The position numbers were made by a program, and so were the translations under genes. Of a DNA stretch of 64,000 nucleotides, positions 1-8,419 are shown piece by piece (position 1 is the stretch's first letter; the number at the start of each line of letters is the position of its first letter). Below the pieces are notes generated by a model. It was given only the letters and a program-made list of their open reading frames with translations. It made no database searches and was not told the DNA's origin. Source of the stretch: Kribbella sp. VKM Ac-2569 (GTDB taxonomy: Bacteria > Actinomycetota > Actinomycetes > Propionibacteriales > Kribbellaceae); NCBI RefSeq assembly GCF_004216905.1, contig NZ_SGXJ01000007.1, forward strand, positions 345,531 to 409,530, read 5' to 3'.

Positions 1-344
1 CGTCGAGCTTCGTCGGGAGCCTCCTCGATGAGCGTGAGAACGCGCTCTCTCAGGTTCTTGCCGCCGGACTGGAACAGCGCGCTCGCATAGTCCTTGCGGA
101 ACTTGAGCATCGCGAGATCCCACGACTCGTTGGGCACGGCTGCGAGCGCGGCGGAGGCGTGGTCGGTCTGGTGCCCGAAGTCCTGGTCGACCGTGACCTC
201 GGCCAGCGCCAGCGCGAGCACCTCACCCTCGGCGGCATCGTCGGGATGGGCGGCGGTCAGTAGGTCGGTCGCGGCGGCCCACTGGCCGGCGCGCATCAGG
301 TGGGTGGCGGCGGTGACGACCTCGATGGCTGCGAGTTGGCTCAT
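1..344 (-). CDS. Partial TPR-like helical protein (N-terminus only)
   Basis: An open minus-strand frame runs off the left edge, so only the first about 114 residues are visible. They are Ala/Leu-rich, helical and soluble, with a repeat-like pattern of small and acidic residues resembling tetratricopeptide helices; there is no signal peptide or membrane segment. Two in-frame ATGs exist, at 350 and 344. I chose 344 because a promoter (TTGTCA, 18 bp, TACTGT) ends exactly 7 nt upstream of it, which would make the mRNA leaderless. The gene is divergent from a MarR regulator, and a perfect MarR-type palindrome lies in its promoter spacer, so it is probably the target of that regulator. The TPR label is a weak inference; that the gene is real is well supported by frame and promoter. 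Confidence 0.6.
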   Translation of the reverse strand, partial: MSQLAAIEVVTAATHLMRAGQWAAATDLLTAAHPDDAAEGEVLALALAEVTVDQDFGHQTDHASAALAAVPNESWDLAMLKFRKDYASALFQSGGKNLRERVLTLIEEAPDEAR

Positions 345-351
345 GCCCATC

Positions 352-381
352 ACAGTATTTCGACATCGAAATATTTGACAA
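352..381 (-). promoter_or_regulatory. Promoter with embedded MarR-type operator
   Basis: Read on the minus strand, a -35 TTGTCA (376-381) and a -10 TACTGT (352-357) are 18 bp apart. The spacer contains most of an 18-bp element, TATTTCG-4 bp-CGAAATA (356-373), a perfect inverted repeat of the kind bound by MarR dimers. On the plus strand TTGACA (375-380) overlaps the same -35 and could serve the MarR gene. A second imperfect dyad (ACTAAC...GTTAGT, 381-408) sits just before the MarR start. Binding here would repress both directions. Confidence 0.6.
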
Positions 382-411
382 CTAACCTTCAGCGGCTGAA
401 AAGTTAGTCCG

Positions 412-906
412 GTGAAGGACTTCGTAGACGCACACGTCGACCTCTGGGCCGGGGAGCTGGACGATCTCGACCGGGACGTGGAAGGCATCACCGTCCGCCT
501 GCAGGTGGTGACGCGGTACCTCGAGCGCCGGCGGGAAGCCGTGCTGGCGGCGTACGGGTTGCAACTGTGGGAGTTCAAGACGCTCCACATGCTGCGCCGC
601 GGTGGTACGCCGTACCGTGCGACGCCCGGCGAGCTGGCGCGGCAGCTCGGGATGTCGCCGGCCGCGCTGACCAATCGGCTGGACGCGCTCGAGAGCCGCG
701 GGTACGTCGAACGCACGCACGACCGCGACGACCGCCGCAAGGTCGTCGCGACGCTGACCCGCTCGGGGAGCGCTCTCTGGGAGCGCGGGATCGGCGACAT
801 CCTGCGGGTCGAGGAGGAACTGATCCACCACCTGCCCGCAGCCGACCGCACCCGCCTCGACAGCCTGCTCCGGCGCCTCGTCCTCGTCACCGAGAAAGAT
901 TCCTAG
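412..906 (+). CDS. MarR-family transcriptional regulator
   Basis: A 164-residue protein of normal MarR length. The N-terminal helix (Trp12 and acidic residues) leads into a winged helix at roughly residues 55-120: a helix-turn-helix around ELARQLGMSPAALTNRLDAL and the typical wing RTHDRDDRRKVVATLT, ending with the long dimerisation helix. It starts with GTG at 412, with no clear ribosome-binding site; a TTGACA about 30 bp upstream hints at a leaderless transcript. The divergent gene to the left shares the intergenic region with a perfect palindrome, so autoregulation plus control of that neighbour is likely. The ligand cannot be told from sequence. Confidence 0.9.
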   Translation: MKDFVDAHVDLWAGELDDLDRDVEGITVRLQVVTRYLERRREAVLAAYGLQLWEFKTLHMLRRGGTPYRATPGELARQLGMSPAALTNRLDALESRGYVERTHDRDDRRKVVATLTRSGSALWERGIGDILRVEEELIHHLPAADRTRLDSLLRRLVLVTEKDS

Positions 907-1155
907 CTGCCGCATGTCGAGTTCGGCCGATCGGATCCGACGTCCCCGTGTAAGCACCGAGAGACCGGAGGACGGACCGATGGAACCGCTGAACCTGATG
1001 GTGTCGCTGAGCCACTTCGCGAACGCCGAGCGTGAGAACGAGCACGGCCTCAGCCAGCCTGCCGGGCGTGGCCGCCGTACCGAGCGGAAGGCGCGGAGGC
1101 TCTCAGCAGGACGAAATGTGCGGCGGATCTGGGCAAGTCGTGTCAGAGTCACCCC

Positions 1156-1941
1156 GTGACTGATGCCTTGAAGAACGACCTGCTCGCGGCGTACGACGAC
1201 CAGCTGCGGGGGACCAGCGAGACCGCGGACGTGCCGACGAGCACCGACGGGCCGGTGATCCGGGTCGAGTACCCGAGTCGCGGCTTCGTGAGTTACCGCT
1301 CTCTCGATGGTCTCGACGGCGTGGAGATCGATGCCCTGATCGCCCGGCAGCGCGACTACTTCGCCGCCAAGGGACAGGCCGTCGAGTGGAAGCTGCGCGG
1401 TCACGACCTGCCCGCCGACCTCCCGGACCGGCTGAAGGCCGGCGGGTTCGAGCCCGAGGAGCAGGAGACCGTACTCGTCGCCGAGAGCGCCGCCATCGCG
1501 GAGCGCCTGCAGGGCCGCGACGTGGTCGACGGCATAACGATCCGGCTGGCGACCGAGCGCGCGGACTTCGAACGCATCGCCGCGATGGAGTCGACGGTCT
1601 GGGGCGAGGACTGGTCCTGGCTGACCGACGACCTGGTACGCCGGAACGCGGGCGGCACCGACGTCTACGTCGCCGAGGCCGACGGCCAGGTGGTGTCCGC
1701 CGCGTGGGCCGTGTACAAGAAGGGCACCGAGTTCACCGGTCTCTGGGGCGGCTCGACGCTCGCCGAGTGGCGCGGCAAGGGCATCTACAAGGCACTGGTC
1801 GCGGTCCGCGCGGCACGGGCGGTCGAGCTCGGCTACAAGTACCTCCACGTCGACGCCTCCGACGACAGCTCCCCGATCCTCCAACGCCTCGGCTTCCTCG
1901 CAGTCACCACCACGACGCCGTACGTCCACACCCCGGCTTAA
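1156..1941 (+). CDS. GNAT-family N-acetyltransferase
   Basis: A 261-residue protein whose C-terminal half (about 125-260) is a GNAT fold: an acceptor-side beta sheet, then the acetyl-CoA pyrophosphate loop RGKGIYKAL in motif A and the final HVDASDDSSPILQRLGF motif B, where an Asn is often found. The N-terminal 120 residues are a second, degenerate GNAT-like or accessory region, a two-lobed arrangement common in actinobacteria. The start is GTG at 1156; the 249-bp gap upstream holds no gene I can support. The stop overlaps the stop of the opposing acetyltransferase by 4 bp (TTAA shared). The substrate is unknown. Confidence 0.85.
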   Translation: MTDALKNDLLAAYDDQLRGTSETADVPTSTDGPVIRVEYPSRGFVSYRSLDGLDGVEIDALIARQRDYFAAKGQAVEWKLRGHDLPADLPDRLKAGGFEPEEQETVLVAESAAIAERLQGRDVVDGITIRLATERADFERIAAMESTVWGEDWSWLTDDLVRRNAGGTDVYVAEADGQVVSAAWAVYKKGTEFTGLWGGSTLAEWRGKGIYKALVAVRAARAVELGYKYLHVDASDDSSPILQRLGFLAVTTTTPYVHTPA

Positions 1942-2516
1942 CGCGCGGCGCGGTACAGGGAGTAGTGCATTGGGCCGTTGTGCGGGAGTTCGAGTTCGGC
2001 GATGACGGTGAAGCCGAGTGACTCGTAGAAGCTGATGTTCGCCGGGTCCTGGGTTTCCACGAACGCGGGGGAGTGCGCGGCGTCCGCGGTTGCGAGACCG
2101 GGAGTGATGACCGCGCGGCCGAGGCCCTGGCGCTGGTGGTCCGGGTCGACGGCGGCGAGTGCGAGGAGCCAGACGGGATCGCGAGGATGGAAGAGCGCGA
2201 TCGCCTGGCCGTACTCCGCCGTCAAAGGCCCCTGAGATCCGGCGAGCTCCTGAAATGCGGCCGTGTACGGCGCGAAGGCATCGGCCGGCAGATCGGGCGG
2301 GAGCCAGACGGCGACCGCGCTCACGTCGTCGGTGACCCAGACGCGACCGTGCGGCAGCCCGATGCCGCTGACGAACAAGCGGTGGTACTCCGTGAGCCGA
2401 TCGAGGTAGCCGTCCGGGTCGAAGCACGCGCGGCTCATCGGGTAGTCGGCCAACGCGCGGGTCAGAGTGGTGACGGCGGCGTCGACGTCCGCAATGGTTG
2501 CCTCGCGCACCTTCAT
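1938..2516 (-). CDS. GNAT-family N-acetyltransferase
   Basis: A 192-residue single-domain GNAT. It opens with the usual strand and helix (VREATIADVDAAVTTL), and motif A is seen as LAAVDPDHQRQGLGRAVI (Q-x-x-G-x-G/A type CoA loop) near residue 120, followed by VETQDPANISFYESLGF, the motif B/C region with the Tyr that usually acts as general acid. Its ATG overlaps the stop of the upstream SGNH hydrolase (ATGA), so the two are translationally coupled. It converges on the preceding GNAT with overlapping stop codons. The acceptor substrate is not predictable. Confidence 0.88.
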   Translation of the reverse strand: MKVREATIADVDAAVTTLTRALADYPMSRACFDPDGYLDRLTEYHRLFVSGIGLPHGRVWVTDDVSAVAVWLPPDLPADAFAPYTAAFQELAGSQGPLTAEYGQAIALFHPRDPVWLLALAAVDPDHQRQGLGRAVITPGLATADAAHSPAFVETQDPANISFYESLGFTVIAELELPHNGPMHYSLYRAAR

Positions 2517-3307
2517 GTGCGGAGCGTCTCGAGGATCAGGTCGGCGACGGCGCGCATGCCGGCCGCGTTCGGGTGGTACGAGACGTGGCCGCCCAGATAG
2601 GACGGCCGCAGCGTGAACCCGGTCGTCCACGGCTCGGTCGATCCGATCGCGTGCTCCCGGCTCGCCGCCGACGCCGCTACCAGCTCGGCCCCGGACGCGG
2701 CGGCCGCCTTCGCGAACGCGGCCGCCAGGCCGTCGGCCATCAGCGCGATGCTCGGTAGCTGTTCCTCGTTGAGCGGTACGTCGAGGCGCGGCCGGGTCGC
2801 CGGTCCGACGAGGCTCAGGTAGTCGACCAGGAGGATCCGCGCCTCCGGAGAGCGCTCTCTGGCTCTCTCGACCACCGTGGTCAGCGAATCCGTGACGGCC
2901 TGGTACGACGCGTCGTCCTTGAGGTAGCTGATCCGCGCGCGGATCCGGTTCGCCACCCGGCGGCCGAGGATCGACGCCGGTTTGGCGACCGTGTTCAGGA
3001 AACTTCCGCGGAGGAATGTCCCGACGTACTCGAGATCGTTGCCGCCGACGGTGATCGTCAAGAGAGCGGTCTCCGGCGTGAGCGCGTCGAGTTGCGGTGG
3101 CGCCTCGTCCTGCGCGGTGTCGAGCACGTGCGCGGTGGTCGCGCCGGAGTACGAGACGTCGACCAGGTCGAGGCCGAGCTCGGTCGCGACGAGCTGCGCG
3201 TAGTTGTTGCCCGAGCGGCCCGCGGGCGGGTGCACGATCGGGCGGATCCCCGGCCCGGCCGCGAACGAGCTGCCGAGTGCGACGTACCGACTGCCGGAAG
3301 CGATCAC
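2513..3307 (-). CDS. SGNH/GDSL-family hydrolase
   Basis: A 264-residue esterase/lipase-type SGNH hydrolase. Block I with the nucleophile is ALGSSFAAGPG near residue 11; block III is TVGGNDLEY, supplying the oxyanion Asn; block V is SYHPNAAG near the C-terminus with the catalytic His. The position three before that His, usually Asp, is Val here, so the enzyme may work with a Ser-His dyad. No signal peptide is visible, unlike most secreted actinobacterial GDSL lipases. ATG at 3307 lies 39 bp from the divergent large ATPase. It overlaps the downstream GNAT by 4 bp. Confidence 0.87.
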   Translation of the reverse strand: MIASGSRYVALGSSFAAGPGIRPIVHPPAGRSGNNYAQLVATELGLDLVDVSYSGATTAHVLDTAQDEAPPQLDALTPETALLTITVGGNDLEYVGTFLRGSFLNTVAKPASILGRRVANRIRARISYLKDDASYQAVTDSLTTVVERARERSPEARILLVDYLSLVGPATRPRLDVPLNEEQLPSIALMADGLAAAFAKAAAASGAELVAASAASREHAIGSTEPWTTGFTLRPSYLGGHVSYHPNAAGMRAVADLILETLRT

Positions 3308-3346
3308 CGCACCACGATAGACGGTTCACGGGGGTACGGTGCCCCG

Positions 3347-6316
3347 GTGACTGAGGATGTGTTCGGCGCCAGGGGGATCCGCGATCGGGTGCTGGCCGGG
3401 TGGGCGGCGGCGCCTGTTCGGTTCCGGGAGGACGCGAACGCCGAGGAGGAGCTCGCTCTCGGCGGGTACGTCGACCGGCTGGTGATCGAGCTCGCCCAGA
3501 ACGCCGCCGACGCAGCCACCCGGGCCGGCACCCCGGGGCGCGTGCTGTACGAGTTCCGCGCCAACACCCTCGTCGTAGCCAACACCGGCACCCCGCTGGA
3601 CGCAGAAGGCGTGCAATCACTCGCCACCCTCCGAGCATCAGCCAAACGCATTGAGCGGGCGGGTTCCTCGGTGGGACGGTTCGGGGTTGGGTTTTCTGCT
3701 GTGCTTGCGGTGACGGATGAGCCGGTGGTGTTGTCGCGGAGTGGGGGTGTGCGGTTCTCGAAGGCTGACACCGTCGCGGCGATCGCCGACCTCGGGAACT
3801 CTTCGCTGGACACCGAACTGCGGCGTCGCGACGGCCAGGTGCCTGTCCTGCGACTGCCGTTCGCGACCGAGGGCGAACCGCCTGCCGGCTACGACACCGC
3901 CGTCATCCTCCCGCTCCGCGACGAAGCCGCCGCGGATCTCGTCCGCCGCCTGCTCACCGAAGCCGACGACGCGCTCCTCCTCGCGCTCCCAGGCCTCGAC
4001 CGCATCGAGATCGAGACCGAGGACACCCACCGGATCCTCGAGAACGCCGCCGACCGCTGGCACATCCACCGAGCCGCCGGCACCTTCACCACCGACGAGC
4101 GCGAACGCCTCCTCGCCGACCGCCCCACCGAAGAACGCACCCGCCCGACCTGGTCAGTCGTCTGGGCCCTGCCCCGCAGCCCACTCACCGAACTACCGCG
4201 TGTGGTCCACGCACCTACCCCCACCGACGAACCGTTCTCCCTCCCAGCGTTGCTCCTGGCAACCTTCCCGCTCGACTCCACCCGTCGGCACGTGGCAAAG
4301 GGCCCGCTGACCGACCGGCTCGTCCAGGAAGCAGCGACGTCGTACGCCGAACTCCTACGCCAGCGAGCCGACAACCGAGACGACGTACTACCGCTGGTCC
4401 CAACCGGCCTAGCCGCAGGCGCGCTCGACCGCATGCTCCGCGACGAAATCCTCCGCGTCCTGCCGAGCGTCCCCATCCTCCCCGCAGTCGGCGGCACCAT
4501 CCTGCGACCGAGCGAGGCGGCCGTCGTAGACGGTGCCGACGAAGCGTTCGACGAGGTCCTGGCACCCCTCGTACCAGGCCTGATTCACGCCCGCCGCGAG
4601 GACCGCCTCGCCCTCGACGCCCTGCAAGTACGCCGCATCGAGCTGGCCGAGGTGGTGGATCAGCTCGGGGGAGAGGAACCGCCCGGCTGGTGGCGCACGC
4701 TCTACGCCGCGCTGTCGACCATGGTGACCGACCCACTGATCCGCGAACCGCTCGGCACCCTCCCGGTCCCGCTCGCCGACGGCCGACTCGTCCGCGGAGC
4801 CCGCGGTCTCCTCCTGCCCGGACCCGAGATCCCGGTCGACACGCTCGCCGCGTTCGGTGCGTACGGCGTACGCGTCATACACCCGGATGCCGTCGACCCC
4901 GTCCTCGAACGCCTCGGAGCGATCCCCGCCACCCCACGCTCGCTCCTCGAAGACGGCGCCGTCCGCGCCGCCGTCGAGCACTCCGCGGACTCCGACGACC
5001 CGGACGCGATCGCGCACGCCGTCCTCAGCCTGGTCGCCGCCGACCCCACCCAGGCGGACGGCCTGTGGTGGCTCTCCGACCTTGTACTTCGCGACGCGGA
5101 CGGCGAGCTCGTTCCCGCGAATGCCCTGGTCGTCGAGGGCTCCGACGCGCAAGCAATGCTCGATGTCGAGGAGGTCGCACCCGTCGCCGGCGACGTCCTC
5201 GACCGCTACGGCGTGCCCGCGCTGGAAGCCGTTGGCGTCCTCGCCTCGCTCGGCCGGGTCAGCGCGTCCGACGTCGCCCTCGACCGCCTCCCCGAAGCCC
5301 TCCAGGACCTCGACGACATCGAGGACTGGGCGTACGACATAGCACCAGACGGATCCCGGTACGGCGCCACTGTCGGTGAGCTCGAAGCGATCCGCGACCT
5401 CGACTGGATCACCGACGACAGTTGGCCGAAAGCCCTGCATTTATTGGGTTCTGACCCCGAACTGCGCCGCGCACTCGTCACCCAGGTCCGCGTCGTCGGC
5501 CCGGACGACCGGCCGCTCGGAGTACCGTCGTACGCGGCTTGGTGGATCCGTGAACACGTCCTGCTCGACGACGGCGAACCGCTCGCCGGACGCGCGGATC
5601 CCGACGCCGAACCGGTACTCGCGACGTTCCTCGACGAAGCTCCCGCCTGGACGGCCGGGCTCGATCCAGAGGTCCGTACGGCGATCGGCCTGGTCCGCGA
5701 CGTCGGCGACCTCGACGCGGACGGCATCGGTCTCGTCCTCGACCGGCTCGCCGACCCCGAGCGAGAGGTCGACGAGGCGTCGATCCTGCGCCTGTGGAAC
5801 CGGCTCGGGACGATGGCGCTGTTCCCGGGCGCCGCGCCGGCCCAGGTCCGCGTGCTGGACACCGACGGCGGCGGCACCCGAGTCACCGACGCGGATGGTG
5901 CGGTCGTGGTCGACGGGCCGATGTGGGTGCAGCGCGAGGACCTCGGCGGATTCGTGATCGGATCCGGTGCCGCGGCGGACGGGCTCAGCGACCTGTTCGA
6001 CGTACCGCTCGCCCAGGAAGTTGCCGAGGGCAAAATCGACGGCGAGGGTACGGCGGCGGACGTGCCGGCGATCGTCCGCGAACTCGTGCCCGAGGTCCCG
6101 GCGACGTGGTGGGAGCACGAGGAGCTCACCGTCGACGGTGTCGAGGTCTCGTGGTGGGTGGACGCCGACAGCGCTCCGCACGCGGCGACGTTCGACGGCC
6201 TCGCGAAGGCCCTCGCATGGGCTGCCGGGCGATGGGACCAGCGGCATGTGATCCGCGCGGTTCTCAACGAACCGGACCGATCTGTGGAACTTCTGGTCGA
6301 CTCCGTCTACGACTGA
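3347..6316 (+). CDS. Sacsin-like GHKL ATPase (HSP90-type N-terminal domain)
   Basis: A 989-residue protein starting with GTG at 3347. Residues about 40-250 form a GHKL ATP-binding fold: the N-box helix VIELAQNAADAA with Asn51, a G1-like VVANTGTPLD, and the lid/G2 motif GRFGVGFSAVLA at 109-120. This order is that of sacsin and HSP90-like proteins, where the domain binds ATP and acts in protein quality control. The remaining about 700 residues are acidic, Leu/Val/Asp-rich and without a motif I recognise. Actinobacteria often carry one such protein. Role inferred: a stress or folding ATPase; the client is unknown. It is divergent from the SGNH gene with only 39 bp between starts. Confidence 0.75.
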   Translation: MTEDVFGARGIRDRVLAGWAAAPVRFREDANAEEELALGGYVDRLVIELAQNAADAATRAGTPGRVLYEFRANTLVVANTGTPLDAEGVQSLATLRASAKRIERAGSSVGRFGVGFSAVLAVTDEPVVLSRSGGVRFSKADTVAAIADLGNSSLDTELRRRDGQVPVLRLPFATEGEPPAGYDTAVILPLRDEAAADLVRRLLTEADDALLLALPGLDRIEIETEDTHRILENAADRWHIHRAAGTFTTDERERLLADRPTEERTRPTWSVVWALPRSPLTELPRVVHAPTPTDEPFSLPALLLATFPLDSTRRHVAKGPLTDRLVQEAATSYAELLRQRADNRDDVLPLVPTGLAAGALDRMLRDEILRVLPSVPILPAVGGTILRPSEAAVVDGADEAFDEVLAPLVPGLIHARREDRLALDALQVRRIELAEVVDQLGGEEPPGWWRTLYAALSTMVTDPLIREPLGTLPVPLADGRLVRGARGLLLPGPEIPVDTLAAFGAYGVRVIHPDAVDPVLERLGAIPATPRSLLEDGAVRAAVEHSADSDDPDAIAHAVLSLVAADPTQADGLWWLSDLVLRDADGELVPANALVVEGSDAQAMLDVEEVAPVAGDVLDRYGVPALEAVGVLASLGRVSASDVALDRLPEALQDLDDIEDWAYDIAPDGSRYGATVGELEAIRDLDWITDDSWPKALHLLGSDPELRRALVTQVRVVGPDDRPLGVPSYAAWWIREHVLLDDGEPLAGRADPDAEPVLATFLDEAPAWTAGLDPEVRTAIGLVRDVGDLDADGIGLVLDRLADPEREVDEASILRLWNRLGTMALFPGAAPAQVRVLDTDGGGTRVTDADGAVVVDGPMWVQREDLGGFVIGSGAAADGLSDLFDVPLAQEVAEGKIDGEGTAADVPAIVRELVPEVPATWWEHEELTVDGVEVSWWVDADSAPHAATFDGLAKALAWAAGRWDQRHVIRAVLNEPDRSVELLVDSVYD

Positions 6317-6360
6317 CCGGAACTGGCCGCGGGCCGGAAAGTGCACGCGGCGTAACTGCG

Positions 6361-6502
6361 CTTGGAAGCGTTTCCGCCTACGGGAGTCACGCAGAGCGAG
6401 CAACGTTGTCAAAGGTTGGTATATCCACTGAGCTGCGGATATGACGAGTCTGCTTCAACGTGGCAACGAACTCTTGTCAACGTTGTCAACGCTACTTATA
6501 GT
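6361..6502 (+). promoter_or_regulatory. Promoter with LacI-type operator array for the ABC importer
   Basis: A promoter with -35 TTGTCA (6474-6479), a 17-bp spacer and -10 TATAGT (6497-6502) lies ahead of the importer operon. A near-palindrome centred on AACGTT (6474-6489, 14 of 16 positions symmetric) covers the -35. Related half-sites occur at 6401-6412 (CAACGTTGTCAA) and 6456-6467, and a GGAAGCGTTTCC element typical of LacI/CcpA-type operators is at 6364-6375. No regulator gene is adjacent, so control is probably in trans by a sugar-responsive LacI protein. Confidence 0.6.
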
Positions 6503-6565
6503 CCGTGGCACCTCTCGGTCGGTGATCCGCCAGTCCACGCAACGTAAACGGAGGTGACCTTCGTC

Positions 6566-8419
6566 ATGAACACGGAGTCCCACAACAGCGCTGGCCCGCG
6601 CGAGCAGTACGAAGATGTCGAAGACGTCGTCCGGTACCAGTTGACCCGGCGAAGCATGATCGGTGGAGGTGCCGCCGCGCTGACCGCCTTCCTGGCTGCC
6701 TGTTCCAGCGGCGGCTCCTACTCCGACAAGCCGGCCAACAGCAACAAGCCGGTCGCCACCAAATCCATCCAGATCGGCAAGGCCAACATCCCCGTCCCGC
6801 GGGACCAGACGGTGATCGTCGGGCAGGTCGAGTACACGGTCTTCGACAGCTTCAACGGGATGATCCCCAACGGATCTCCGGGCGGCGCCGGCGTAGAGCT
6901 GGCCACCGAGCCGCTGTTCTTCCTCAGCTTCGCCACCGGCAAGCTCACGCCGTGGTTGGCGACCGAGTACAAGTACAACGACGACCACACCGAGCTGACC
7001 CTGAAGTTCGACCCGAAGGCGCACTGGAACGACGGGAAGCCGCTGGGCGCGAACGACTTCAAGTTCACCGTCATGGCGCTCAAGGACCGGCCCGACCTGT
7101 TCGGCGGCGGCGGCGACCTGAAGGAGTTCGTCAAGACGGTCGAGGTGCCGGACCCGCAGACGGCGGTGGTCAAGCTCCTGAAGCCGACGCCGCGGTTCCA
7201 CTACAACTTCATCGCCGCGATCGCGGGCGCGCCGAACAACATCATGCCCGAGCACATCTGGAAGTCGCAGGACCTGACGAAGTTCAAGGACAACCCGCCG
7301 GTCCGCTCCGGCCCGTACAAGCTGAAGCAGGCGATCCGGAACCAGAAGATGTTCGTCTGGGAGAAGGACCCGAACTACTGGAACAAGGACAAGCTCGACG
7401 TCAAGCCGCAGTACGTGATCTTCCAGAGCACCTCGAAGCAGCTCGACCAGGCATCGCTGGCGTTCGAGCGGGCCGAGTTCGACGTCGGCTCGATCGACAC
7501 GCAGCACGCCACGCAGCTGGCCAACACCGGCTACCCGAACCTGGTCACGACGCAGTTCCACGACCCGAACCCCCGGGTGATGTGGCTGAACTGCGACCCG
7601 ACCCGGGGCGTGATGGCCGAGGAGAAGATGCACTGGGCAATCAACTACTGCCTCGACCGGGAGAAGATCGGTACGTCGGTCTGGGACGTCAAGGTGCCGC
7701 CCGCGATCTACCCGTGGGCCGACTACCCGACCAACGACAAGTGGAAAGACGACGAGCTCGCAGGAAAGTACAAGTTCGAGTACAGCCTCGACAAGGCGAC
7801 CCAGCTGCTCGACGAGATCGCGCCGAAGAACGCGGCCGGCAAGCGCACCTACAAGGGCAAGGAGATCAACCTCGAGATCATCACGCCCGCGCAGGTCGAC
7901 AAGGCCGAGTACGCGATCGCGAACGTGCTGAAGACCGACCTCGCCAAGGTCGGGGTGCCCTGCACCCTGCGCAGCCTGTCCGGCAGCGTGCACGACGAGA
8001 AGTTCCAGCGCGGAGAGTACGACATCGACTCGAGCTGGGCCGGGTTCGCCATCGACCCCGAGCAGCTGTACACCGACTGGGAGAGCACCAAGGCCCAGCC
8101 GATCGGCAAGAACGCCGCCGGTAAGAACAAGATGCGCTTCAAGGACCCGGCGTTCGACGCGATCTCCCAGAAGCTGTCCGGGATGGACCCGGACAGCGAG
8201 GAGGCGAAGCCGCTGCTGAAGCAGGCGCTGGAGATCTACTTCCAGAAGCTGCCGCTGCTGCCGGTGATCCAGACCGGGTACCCGCAGTTCTTCAACACCG
8301 CCTTCTGGAAGGACTGGCCGACCGACGACAACCTCTACGAGGTGCCGCTGAACTGGTGGCCGCACTTCACCCTGGTGCTCGGCAAGATCTCGGCCACCGG
8401 CCAGAAGGGACCGGCGTGA
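6566..8419 (+). CDS. Family 5 solute-binding lipoprotein of a peptide/oligosaccharide ABC importer
   Basis: A 617-residue extracellular binding protein. The start is ATG 6566, 8 nt after a strong GGAGGTGA; an earlier GTG is part of that site. The N-terminus carries a Tat twin-arginine motif (RRSMIGG, residues 28-34) and a lipobox LAAC with the lipid-modified Cys at 46. The mature part is an SBP_bac_5 fold (features such as the LTPWLATEYKYNDD and LKFDPKAHWNDGKP regions that define this family). It heads a five-gene operon with two permeases and two ATPases and overlaps the first permease by 4 bp. Family 5 proteins bind peptides, nickel or, in many actinobacteria and thermophiles, plant oligosaccharides; the LacI-type operators favour a sugar ligand. 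Confidence 0.9.
   Translation: MNTESHNSAGPREQYEDVEDVVRYQLTRRSMIGGGAAALTAFLAACSSGGSYSDKPANSNKPVATKSIQIGKANIPVPRDQTVIVGQVEYTVFDSFNGMIPNGSPGGAGVELATEPLFFLSFATGKLTPWLATEYKYNDDHTELTLKFDPKAHWNDGKPLGANDFKFTVMALKDRPDLFGGGGDLKEFVKTVEVPDPQTAVVKLLKPTPRFHYNFIAAIAGAPNNIMPEHIWKSQDLTKFKDNPPVRSGPYKLKQAIRNQKMFVWEKDPNYWNKDKLDVKPQYVIFQSTSKQLDQASLAFERAEFDVGSIDTQHATQLANTGYPNLVTTQFHDPNPRVMWLNCDPTRGVMAEEKMHWAINYCLDREKIGTSVWDVKVPPAIYPWADYPTNDKWKDDELAGKYKFEYSLDKATQLLDEIAPKNAAGKRTYKGKEINLEIITPAQVDKAEYAIANVLKTDLAKVGVPCTLRSLSGSVHDEKFQRGEYDIDSSWAGFAIDPEQLYTDWESTKAQPIGKNAAGKNKMRFKDPAFDAISQKLSGMDPDSEEAKPLLKQALEIYFQKLPLLPVIQTGYPQFFNTAFWKDWPTDDNLYEVPLNWWPHFTLVLGKISATGQKGPA

Noticed and set aside
914..1159. 81-residue open frame between the MarR and GNAT genes
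   Set aside because: Arg-rich, no ribosome-binding site, and its end overlaps the GNAT start; no family resemblance.
382..2427. 681-residue open frame on the minus strand across the MarR and first GNAT genes
   Set aside because: It is antisense to two clear genes, has low-complexity Arg/Gly composition and no motif; it comes from third-position GC bias.
6362..6547. 61-residue frame in the importer leader
   Set aside because: It lies on the operators and promoter and contains no ribosome-binding site.
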